A stretch of DNA of 64,000 nucleotides from positions 1 to 64,000 of the forward strand of contig AP024629.1 in the NCBI GenBank assembly GCA_019670725.1, in the 5' to 3' direction. The DNA is from Alphaproteobacteria bacterium SO-S41. GTDB lineage: Bacteria; Pseudomonadota; Alphaproteobacteria; Micropepsales; Micropepsaceae. Made by a program: the position numbers and the translations under genes. Shown in pieces: positions 13,350 through 20,294 of the stretch. Within the stretch, counting starts at the first letter, position 1. Every line of letters starts with the position of its first letter. The notes beneath the pieces are model-generated. The model did not search any database. It saw only the letters and a program-made list of their open reading frames with translations, and was not told the origin of the DNA.

Positions 13350-14224
13350 GCCTTCATCCCTGACGCCAAGTGATCGAAGACGGTGCGCATCCGCCGCACG
13401 GTCTTCAGATCCTCGTGCATCGCGATCCAGATCGGCAGGTCGAAGCCGATCTCGCCCGCCAGCACCGGCACGAGATTGCCGAGCCGCCGCGCCAGAGGCA
13501 CCTGACAGAAGCCAAGACCGAAACCGGCGGTGAGCGCGCCCAGCGCCGCAAGGTCGCTGTCGGTGCGCAGCGTGAACATGGAGCGATCCAGCTTCACCGC
13601 CGCCGCCATCATCCGCATATACGGGGTTTCGCGGTCGAAGCCGATCAGGGCGTGCTGCGCGAAGTCGCGCCGTGTCGCCGGCAGGCCGTGGCGGTCGGCA
13701 TAGCTTTTGTGCGCGTAGACGCCGAGCCGCGCGGCGCCGATGCGGCGGGCGAGCAGCGCCTTCTGCGTCGGCCGCACCATGCGCACCGCGATATCGACGG
13801 CGCGGCCGATCAGGTCCTCGGTATCGTTGGAGAGCGAGAGCTCGATGACGAGCCCGGGATGACGGTTGCGGAGATCGGCGAGGATCGCGGGCAGGACGTG
13901 CGTGCCGACAATGTCGCTTGCGCTGATGCGAACCGTGCCCTCCAACGCATCGGACGGTGCCGAGAGCGTCCGCCTGATCGCCGCCGCCGCCGCATTCATA
14001 GTCTCGACATGCGGCCGGATCGCGAGTGCCGCCTCGGTGGGTGTAAGGCCGCGCACCGAACGGGTAAAGAGCGCGCCGCTGCCGAGCCGGTCCTCCAGCG
14101 CCGCGATATGACGGCCGAGTGTCGGCTGGCTGATCCCCAGATCCTTCGCGCCGCGCGATAGCGAGCCGTGCTGCACCACGGCGAGGAAGGAGCGATAGAG
14201 GGTCCAGAGGTCGCTGCTATCCAT
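13334..14224 (-). CDS. LysR-family transcriptional regulator
   Basis: The product (296 residues from the ATG at 14224) has the N-terminal winged helix-turn-helix (FLAVVQHGSLSRGAKDLGISQPTLGRHIAALE) and the C-terminal periplasmic-binding-like effector domain. An upstream in-frame start at 14251 would place coding sequence over the palindrome at 14227-14239, so the later ATG is favoured. It is divergent from the epimerase-like gene at 14313, the usual arrangement for a LysR regulator and its target. Its 3' end overlaps the end of the convergent PBP gene by 16 bases. Confidence 0.9.
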   Translation of the reverse strand: MDSSDLWTLYRSFLAVVQHGSLSRGAKDLGISQPTLGRHIAALEDRLGSGALFTRSVRGLTPTEAALAIRPHVETMNAAAAAIRRTLSAPSDALEGTVRISASDIVGTHVLPAILADLRNRHPGLVIELSLSNDTEDLIGRAVDIAVRMVRPTQKALLARRIGAARLGVYAHKSYADRHGLPATRRDFAQHALIGFDRETPYMRMMAAAVKLDRSMFTLRTDSDLAALGALTAGFGLGFCQVPLARRLGNLVPVLAGEIGFDLPIWIAMHEDLKTVRRMRTVFDHLASGMKAYLGA

Positions 14225-14226
14225 GC

Positions 14227-14239
14227 GATATTGAATATC
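14227..14239. promoter_or_regulatory. Candidate LysR operator palindrome
   Basis: GATATTGAATATC is a perfect 6+1+6 palindrome just upstream of the LysR ATG. A second, wider symmetry GAAT-N13-ATTC at 14235-14255 on the complementary strand overlaps it and fits the T-N11-A style of LysR sites. The AT-rich intergenic stretch 14225-14312 stands out from its GC-rich surroundings. Confidence 0.45.
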
Positions 14240-14312
14240 CACTATAGACATTCATGCAATTTCAAATGTATCGCGCGCGGCGCATCTTGGCCTCCAGACG
14301 AAGGAGACGACC

Positions 14313-15323
14313 ATGACGATCAAGACGAACGGCAAGATGGCGCTGGTAATCGGCGCGACCGGCGGGGTGGGTGGCGCGATCGCCGCGCGCCTCGTGCAGG
14401 ACGGCTGGCAGATCAAGGCGCTGAACCGCGATCCCGAAAGCGCCGCGCGGCGCGCGCCGCTGAAGGGCCTCACCTGGGTCAAGGGCGATGCGATGGACGC
14501 CGCCAGCGTCCTCGCCGCCGCCGTCGGCGTCAGCCTGATCGTCCATGGCGCGAACCCGCCGGGCTACAAGAACTGGAAGGGCACGGCGCTACCGATGCTG
14601 GAGTCATCCATCGCCGCGGCGCTCGCCCATGACGCGCGGCTGTTCTTCCCGGGCACGGTCTACAATTACGGCCCCGATGCCGGCGCGGCGGTGGCCGAGG
14701 ACGCGCCGCAGAATCCCAAGACCCGCAAGGGCGCGATCCGCGTGGCCATGGAACGCCGGCTGGTGGAGAGCGGGGTAAAGACGCTGATACTGCGCATGGG
14801 TGATTTCTTCGGCTCAGCTTCGGCGGGGAATAGCTGGTTCGCGCAGGGACTGATCACGCCCGGCCGCGTGCCGCGCTCGGTCACCTATCCCGGGCCGCAC
14901 GATGTCGGCCATGCCTGGGGCTACCTGCCCGATGTCGCCGAGGCCGCGGTGCGGCTGATTGCGCGCGAAGGCGAGCTGGGGCGGTTCGAGGCCTTCCATT
15001 TCGGCGGCCACTGGCTGGCGCCCGGCGTGGAGATGGCCAATGCGATCCGCCGTGTCTTGGGCATCCCGAACGCGCCGATCCGCCGCCTGCCGTGGTGGGC
15101 GATCCGGCTGATCGCGCCGTTCAACGAGACGATGCGCGAGATGCTCGAGATGCGTTACCTCTGGCAACGGCCGCTGCGGCTGACGAACGCCAAGCTCGTC
15201 CGCTTCCTCGGCGCCGAACCGCACACGCCGCTCGACATGGCGGTCGCGGCTACACTGAAGACGCTGGGATCGCTGCCGATGCAGGAAGGCGAGAAAGCCG
15301 GTCCCGCACTGCGCGCCGCCTAA
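14313..15323 (+). CDS. NAD(P)-dependent epimerase/dehydratase-like oxidoreductase
   Basis: The 336-residue product has an N-terminal Rossmann fold with the nucleotide-binding motif GATGGVGGAIA at about residues 14-24, and an extended-SDR architecture. The usual catalytic YxxxK is not obvious: the region around GTVYNYGPDAG suggests an atypical member related to nucleoside-diphosphate-sugar epimerases. An RBS-like AAGGAGA lies just before the ATG. It is divergent from the LysR regulator, which probably controls it; the substrate is unknown. Confidence 0.85.
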   Translation: MTIKTNGKMALVIGATGGVGGAIAARLVQDGWQIKALNRDPESAARRAPLKGLTWVKGDAMDAASVLAAAVGVSLIVHGANPPGYKNWKGTALPMLESSIAAALAHDARLFFPGTVYNYGPDAGAAVAEDAPQNPKTRKGAIRVAMERRLVESGVKTLILRMGDFFGSASAGNSWFAQGLITPGRVPRSVTYPGPHDVGHAWGYLPDVAEAAVRLIAREGELGRFEAFHFGGHWLAPGVEMANAIRRVLGIPNAPIRRLPWWAIRLIAPFNETMREMLEMRYLWQRPLRLTNAKLVRFLGAEPHTPLDMAVAATLKTLGSLPMQEGEKAGPALRAA

Positions 15324-15328
15324 TCTTC

Positions 15329-15413
15329 TTCCTCATGACCGTCCTTGAGGCGGTCATCCATGCCAACACCGAGGCGGTTGGTGGATGGCCGGGTCAGGCC
15401 CGGCCATGAGGAA
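15329..15413. repeat. 85-bp palindromic intergenic repeat (REP/BIME-like)
   Basis: The element is bounded by TTCCTCATG and its inverse CATGAGGAA, and contains two hairpins: ATGACCG/CGGTCAT and ATGGCCGGG/CCCGGCCAT. It sits between convergent genes. This layout is typical of short mobile palindromic repeats scattered in intergenic DNA of GC-rich proteobacteria. Confidence 0.65.
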
Positions 15414-15422
15414 AATAGGGGA

Positions 15423-15779
15423 TTAGAGTCCCGCGCAGGTTTCGGGCTTGGAGGTGATGTCGGTCGCGGCCTGAAGGATGCGGCCGAGATCCTTCTTGGT
15501 GATGTTATGGCGCGCGGTGAGATCGGCGATGATCGCCTTGGTGTCCTGCTGACCGCCTGCGACCAGCTTCAGATAGTCGTTGTAGACGGCGAATTCCGCA
15601 GGCGTCAGCGCGGCGCCCAGCTTGTCGGAAATACAGGCGCAATAATTCGACGACGAGCCCTGCTTGATGCAGAGGCCGAGGAAATCGAGCTTGGGATCGG
15701 TCGCCTGGGCGGAGGCCGAGCCGGCGGACCCCAAGGCGGTAAGACCGAACACGAAGGCGGCGGCAAACAGCGATTTCAT
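15423..15779 (-). CDS. Small exported protein of unknown function
   Basis: The 118-residue product starts with a signal peptide MKSLFAAAFVFGLTALGSAG and a likely cleavage after ASAQA. The mature part has Cys residues in GLCIKQ and NYCACIS and one near the C-terminus (PETCAGL). The start at 15779 is chosen because a GGAG ribosome binding site precedes it and the signal peptide begins there; a longer frame upstream has no export signal at its start. I do not recognise the family. Confidence 0.8.
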   Translation of the reverse strand: MKSLFAAAFVFGLTALGSAGSASAQATDPKLDFLGLCIKQGSSSNYCACISDKLGAALTPAEFAVYNDYLKLVAGGQQDTKAIIADLTARHNITKKDLGRILQAATDITSKPETCAGL

Positions 15780-15855
15780 TGCGAGGCTCCAGACGTGAAG
15801 GCGCGGGCTTAAGGGCCCCGCCATGAACTGTCGCTGAATAGCAGGCCCGGCGCGC

Positions 15856-16623
15856 CTAGAGAATGACTTCCACGGCGTGGCCGGTGGAGAGCTCGCCATA
15901 GCGGTGCAGGTGGGAGCCGTTCTCGCGGAGCCATTCCTGCGCAAGCGTGGAATCGCCGACAAGGCGTTCGACATGGCGCCAGAAGCGGGGGCCGTGATTC
16001 ATCTCTTTCAGATGGGCGACCTCGTGCGCGGCGACATAGTCGAGCACCCAGGAGGGCGCCATCACCAGACGCCACGAGAAGGACAACGCGCCGGTTGAGG
16101 AGCACGAACCCCAGCGGCTGGCGCCGTCGCGGATGGTGAGGCGGCTCACCTTCACGCCCAGCGTCTCGGCATAAATCTCGACCTTGCGCGACAGGTGGAA
16201 ACGGGCCTGGCGCTTGAACCAGTCCTCCATGCGGCGGCCGACGAATTCGATGCCGCCGGCGACGCGGATGGTCGGGCGACAGGCTTCCTGGTCGATCGTC
16301 ACGAGGCCGCGCCGGGCGCCGGCCCAGCGGATGACATGTTCGACGCCGCGATAGGGCACGCTCGCGCCGGGCGCGAAGGCGACGGCGGGCGGAATGCGGG
16401 AGAGGCGTTCGGCGATCCAGTCGCGTTCGGCGCGGGCGAAATCGAGCGCCGCCGCGGTGGCGCGCTGCGACGGCGCGATGACCGAGACCTCGCCGGTGGA
16501 GGGATGGACCTTCACGATGATGCGCCGGGCGCGCGAATTCACCCGCACATTCAGCGGCACCGGTTGCCCGGCGATCCGCATCAGGCCTTTATAGGTTGCC
16601 CGCGCCACGCTTTTGCCCCGCAC
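15856..16623 (-). CDS. YgjP-like (DUF45) zinc-dependent hydrolase
   Basis: The 255-residue product has the zinc motif H200-E201-xx-H204 followed by H210 in AAHEVAHLKEMNHGPRFW, and the family motif RWGSCSSTG at 170-178. These are the hallmarks of the YgjP/SprT-like metallohydrolase group, whose substrate is poorly known. The start is a GTG; an ATG at 16581 with AAAGG just upstream would give 241 residues and is an equally good choice. Confidence 0.88.
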   Translation of the reverse strand: MRGKSVARATYKGLMRIAGQPVPLNVRVNSRARRIIVKVHPSTGEVSVIAPSQRATAAALDFARAERDWIAERLSRIPPAVAFAPGASVPYRGVEHVIRWAGARRGLVTIDQEACRPTIRVAGGIEFVGRRMEDWFKRQARFHLSRKVEIYAETLGVKVSRLTIRDGASRWGSCSSTGALSFSWRLVMAPSWVLDYVAAHEVAHLKEMNHGPRFWRHVERLVGDSTLAQEWLRENGSHLHRYGELSTGHAVEVIL

Positions 16624-16981
16624 CCCAGCCGCCCTTCAAGCGGCGCCAAGGGGTCAGTTTCAGACCCGCTTCCGCCGCTGCCGGAGCCCCCATCGGGTGC
16701 CGGCAAAGGGATCAGACCACGGCGCGATGGAGGCGCAAAGGACCAAAGGGCGGAGAGGGTTAGAAATGTTGTGAGGCAAAAAAGCGCAGTAGTTATATGA
16801 ATGATATCAATGTGTTACGCTGAAATCGCAATTGCGGTTTCAGGCAATGGGGCAAGCGGGATGGGACCGATACGGATCTTCCATGCTGCGGTGCCCAAAG
16901 CCGGTCTAGGGCTGGTAGTTGACGCAAACGGCAGGCACTAGGCCACTGGCGAATCAAAGCGGAGCGGTCCACATCACCGGC
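16624..16981. other. Non-coding gap between divergent ygjP-like gene and sufE
   Basis: This 358-base gap carries no convincing gene. It changes from GC-rich to a short AT-rich stretch at about 16786-16815, which is a plausible promoter zone for sufE. A near-perfect 22-base palindrome lies at 16821-16842 (TGAAAYCGCA/TGCGRTTTCA form, one mismatched pair). Confidence 0.5.
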
Positions 16982-17395
16982 ATGGAGACGATCGCAGAGG
17001 CACAGGCGCGGCTGGCGGGGGAGTTTCAGCTCTTCGACGACTGGATGGACCGCTATCAGCTGCTGATCGATCTCGGCCGTGATCTGGAGGCCATGCCCGA
17101 GGCTGAGCGCGACGAGGCGCTGAAGGTGCCGGGCTGCCAGAGCCAGGTCTGGCTGAAGAGCGCGTTCGACGGGAAGACCCTCACCTTCCGGGCGGCGTCG
17201 GACGCGATCATCACGTCCGGGCTGATCGCGCTGCTGCTGCAGGTCTATTCCGGACGCACACCGAAAGAGATCATGGATGCGCCCTTCACCCTCGCCGCCG
17301 ATATCGGGCTGCAGGCGCATCTGTCGCCGAGCCGCGCCAACGGCTTCGCCAATATGGTGAAGCGCATCCGCGAGGAAGCGGCGGCGCGGGTCTGA
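16982..17395 (+). CDS. sufE: Cysteine desulfuration protein SufE
   Basis: SufE takes sulfur from the cysteine desulfurase SufS for iron-sulfur cluster assembly. The 137-residue product has the acceptor C52 in KVPGCQSQVWL, the usual family position. The ATG at 16982 is preferred over a TTG at 16919 because it gives the normal family length. No other suf gene is adjacent, so it stands alone here. It is convergent with the AcvB-like operon. Confidence 0.94.
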   Translation: METIAEAQARLAGEFQLFDDWMDRYQLLIDLGRDLEAMPEAERDEALKVPGCQSQVWLKSAFDGKTLTFRAASDAIITSGLIALLLQVYSGRTPKEIMDAPFTLAADIGLQAHLSPSRANGFANMVKRIREEAAARV

Positions 17396-18127
17396 TCAGT
17401 TTGCGAGGACGAGGGCGGCGAGCGCGTCGTAGTCGCCGCCGAAATGGTGGCCCTCGCCCAGCACCTTCAGCGTGACATTGGCGGGCGGCGCGACGGCAAG
17501 CGCGGGACAGGCGCCGTCATCGTCGGCGGAATAGACACAGAGCACCGGCAGCGCGTTATCGCCACGGATCGCCGCGGCGATGTCGTAGCCGGCGGCGGGA
17601 TCGTCATCCGACCAGAAGGTGGTGGAGAAGTCGTAGACCGGCGCGGCGCCCGGCGCAGGCGGCGGCGCGTCGTCCTCAACGATGCCCGCTTTCGCGTCCG
17701 GCATCATCAGCGCGAGGCGGGAGACCATGTCCTTCGCGGCATCGTCGAGCAGCGGATAGACGACGGGGATAATCGCCGCGCCGTAGGAATAGCCGATGAG
17801 CTCGATCTTCGCGGCGGGCGCGGCGGAATGAATCGCCGCGAAGATGCGGTTGAGGTCGGCGGCGGTGCGCAGCGGCGGCTTGGGGCTCCAGAAATAGCGC
17901 AGCGTGCTGAAGCCGATCGTGGTGACGCCGTGCTGCGCGAGATCGTCGGCGACGGAGGACGCCAGATGCGCCCAGCCGCCATCGCCGGTGAGGAAGATCG
18001 CGTAGGAGGTCGTCGGCCCGTCGCTCGGCACGACCGTCAAGGGCAGGTCGTCCACGTCAGCAAGGTCGAGCGCCGCCGGCGCGGCGAGGGCCGCGAGCAG
18101 CGGCGCCGCCAGCAGCAAGGTGGACAT
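17396..18127 (-). CDS. AcvB/VirJ-type exported hydrolase, single C-terminal-type domain
   Basis: The 243-residue product has a short signal sequence and one alpha/beta-hydrolase domain of the VirJ type, with nucleophile S114 in GYSYGA and a terminal GEGHHFGGDYD carrying the likely catalytic His. It is nearly a copy of residues 265-472 of the next gene upstream, including the phrase NVTLKVLGEGHHFGGDYD, which indicates tandem duplication. Its ATG overlaps the preceding stop by one base (TGATG), so it is translationally coupled as the last gene of the mprF operon. AcvB-type proteins are reported to hydrolyse lysyl-phosphatidylglycerol in the periplasm; that role here is inferred. An insertion rich in Ala/Pro (DDAPPPAPGAAP) is unique to this copy. 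Confidence 0.88.
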   Translation of the reverse strand: MSTLLLAAPLLAALAAPAALDLADVDDLPLTVVPSDGPTTSYAIFLTGDGGWAHLASSVADDLAQHGVTTIGFSTLRYFWSPKPPLRTAADLNRIFAAIHSAAPAAKIELIGYSYGAAIIPVVYPLLDDAAKDMVSRLALMMPDAKAGIVEDDAPPPAPGAAPVYDFSTTFWSDDDPAAGYDIAAAIRGDNALPVLCVYSADDDGACPALAVAPPANVTLKVLGEGHHFGGDYDALAALVLAN

Positions 18128-19545
18128 CACTGCGCCCCGAGGATGATGCCGGCGAGCGTGTCGTAGTCGCCGCCGAAATGGTGGCCTTCGCCTAGCACTT
18201 TCAGTGTGACGTTGGACGGCGGCGCGCCGGCCATGGCGGGACACGCGCCGTCATCGTCGGAGGAATAGATGCAGAGCACGGGCACGTTGCTGTCGGCCTT
18301 CACCGCCGCCGCAACGTCGTCGCCTTCGGAGGGCTCGTCGCCCAGCCAGTAGGAGGACGAGAACTCGAACACCGCCAGGGTGCCGGGGACCAGCAGGACC
18401 ATGCGCGAGATCATCGCCTTCGAGGCGTCGGCGAGGTCGGGATAGAAGACCGGCGCGACCTCGGCCCCGAAGGAGAAACCGATCACCATCACCTTGGCGT
18501 TGGGGTCGGAGGCGCGGATCGCATCGAAGACGCGGTTCACGTCGGCGGCGGTCTGGAGATGGGTCTTCGCCTCCCAGAAATAGTCGAGCGTGTTGAAGCC
18601 GACGACCTCGACACCCTTGGCCGCGAGGGTTTCGGAGATCGACTGGTCGATGCCCGCCCAGCCGCCGTCGCCGGTGAGGAAGATGGCATAGGAGGTCGGC
18701 GTGTCCGCGCTGGGCACGACGGTCAGCGGCAGATCGTCGAGACCGGAAATGTCGACATGGGTCGGCGCGGGCGGCGGGGCGCTGGGCGTGTTGTCGGTCG
18801 ACCCCTGCGCCTGTTCGAACGCCGTGGTAGTGGCGGTCAGCGCGGCATAGGCGGATGCGAGCTGATCCGTCAGCGGCGTCTGATCGGCTTCAATTACCTT
18901 CGCGCCGGGAATCTTGGCGATGAAGGCGTCGACATCACCTGCCGCGCAGCTCTGTCCCGTGACGCCGTTCAGCGCGACGAAATTGTCGAGGCCGGAGGTC
19001 GCCGGCGCATAGGAGAAGCCCGCCTTCCCCGCCGTCGAATGAAGATCGTCCGAGTGGCCCTTGCAGAGCGGGCGCACGGTTTTCAGCACCGGACAGAAGC
19101 CGACGCCGAGCGCGCCCTTGAACGTGTCCTTGGGGCCTTGCGCAAACGCGGGATAGACCGCTGACGCGCTTTCGCCGACGCCGACCAGGATCGGCTGGAG
19201 ATAGCGCTTCAGCCCCAGCGTCTTCTCGGCATATTGCGCGAGGCCCTGAAGGTCCGACGCCGGGTAGACGCACGAACCGCCATCGCCGTCGAGCGCCGCC
19301 TTGTAGGCCTTCCAGTCGACCCCCAATACCAGCGCGCCCTTCGCAGCCAGCGCCGCGGCGGCATCGGCGGCGGCTTTGTCCCAGCCCGCCTTGTCCGAGA
19401 GCATGATCGCGACGGAGGTGGGATCGCCCGTGGGCGAGACGACCTCAACGGCATCGAAGCGTCCGAACTTCAACGGGTCCGCAGCCTGCGCGGCGGGAAG
19501 CAGAAAAAGGGCGAGCGCCGAAGCGGCGGCAGCGAAACGCATCAT
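18127..19545 (-). CDS. acvB: AcvB/VirJ-type two-domain exported protein
   Basis: The 472-residue product has a signal peptide (about 1-21), an N-terminal VirJ-like domain (about 28-222), a Pro-rich linker (251-262), and a C-terminal VirJ domain (265-472). The C-terminal domain carries S358 in GFSFGA and the GEGHHFGGDYD histidine motif. In the N-terminal domain the nucleophile elbow reads GVGESAS, not GxSxG, and the terminal histidine motif is replaced by KVIEADQTP, so that half is probably inactive. AcvB is encoded with the MprF homologue LpiA in rhizobia and Agrobacterium, where the pair tunes lysyl-phosphatidylglycerol under acid stress. The start overlaps the upstream gene by four bases. 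Confidence 0.9.
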   Translation of the reverse strand: MMRFAAAASALALFLLPAAQAADPLKFGRFDAVEVVSPTGDPTSVAIMLSDKAGWDKAAADAAAALAAKGALVLGVDWKAYKAALDGDGGSCVYPASDLQGLAQYAEKTLGLKRYLQPILVGVGESASAVYPAFAQGPKDTFKGALGVGFCPVLKTVRPLCKGHSDDLHSTAGKAGFSYAPATSGLDNFVALNGVTGQSCAAGDVDAFIAKIPGAKVIEADQTPLTDQLASAYAALTATTTAFEQAQGSTDNTPSAPPPAPTHVDISGLDDLPLTVVPSADTPTSYAIFLTGDGGWAGIDQSISETLAAKGVEVVGFNTLDYFWEAKTHLQTAADVNRVFDAIRASDPNAKVMVIGFSFGAEVAPVFYPDLADASKAMISRMVLLVPGTLAVFEFSSSYWLGDEPSEGDDVAAAVKADSNVPVLCIYSSDDDGACPAMAGAPPSNVTLKVLGEGHHFGGDYDTLAGIILGAQ

Positions 19546-20294
19546 CGTGACGTCTCCGGTTTCGCCGCAACGATCTCGCGATAGGCCTGGAGATATTGCG
19601 GCACCCAGTTCTTCTCGACCCCAAAACCATGCCCGACCTTGGGAAGCTGAAACACTTTAGCGCCGGGGATCTTGCCGACGAAATCGACCGTCGCCTGCGG
19701 ATTGCAGACCTGATCCTGCATGCCCTGCAAGGCGACGAAGCCGGGAAGTCCGGTCAGCGCCGGGCCGTAGAGCGTGCTCGCCTTGCCCTTGGTCACGGTC
19801 AGATCGGCCGCGCCGCCGGCGACGCAGAGCGGGCGCTTGTTCTCCATATCGGGACAGAAGCCGAGCCCGATGGCGCCCGACACCGCAGTGGCAGGCATCG
19901 CGGCCTGCCCGAGATAGGCGATGGTGGCGCCCGACGAGAAGCCGGCGAGGACGAGCGGCGCGTTGTCCGCGATGCCGTAGGCATGGCGCTCGGCCGCCGC
20001 AAAGGCGGTCAGCGCGCCCGCGAGGTCGCTACAGCCCGATGGGGCGGAGGCATCGAGCGCGGCGAGGAGCTTGGGCGTATCGACGGCGACGACCTCGGCG
20101 CCTTCCGCCGCGAGCAGCCGCGCCATTTCGATGACGCCGTTTTCCCAGCCGCCATCGCCCGAGAGGAAGATCACGAGCGCCGTCGGTTTGCCCTTCGGGG
20201 CGTAGTTCGCAACCTCCTCCACCTTCACCGGCGCCGCGAGCGCGGAAGCCGTCAGGAGCGTCGCCGTGACGCAGGCGATCAGTCCACGGATCAT
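19542..20294 (-). CDS. VirJ-type exported hydrolase, single N-terminal-type domain
   Basis: The 250-residue product has a signal peptide (about 1-21) and one alpha/beta-hydrolase domain that aligns with the N-terminal half of the next gene's product (shared LSGDGGW-like start, GLGFCP, VALQG/VALNG and KIPGAKV). Unlike that half, it keeps the nucleophile S120 in GFSSGAT and H222 in VGHGFGVEKNW, so it is probably the active version. The ATG at 20294 is chosen for the signal peptide and because it overlaps the mprF stop by four bases (ATGA). Confidence 0.88.
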   Translation of the reverse strand: MIRGLIACVTATLLTASALAAPVKVEEVANYAPKGKPTALVIFLSGDGGWENGVIEMARLLAAEGAEVVAVDTPKLLAALDASAPSGCSDLAGALTAFAAAERHAYGIADNAPLVLAGFSSGATIAYLGQAAMPATAVSGAIGLGFCPDMENKRPLCVAGGAADLTVTKGKASTLYGPALTGLPGFVALQGMQDQVCNPQATVDFVGKIPGAKVFQLPKVGHGFGVEKNWVPQYLQAYREIVAAKPETSR

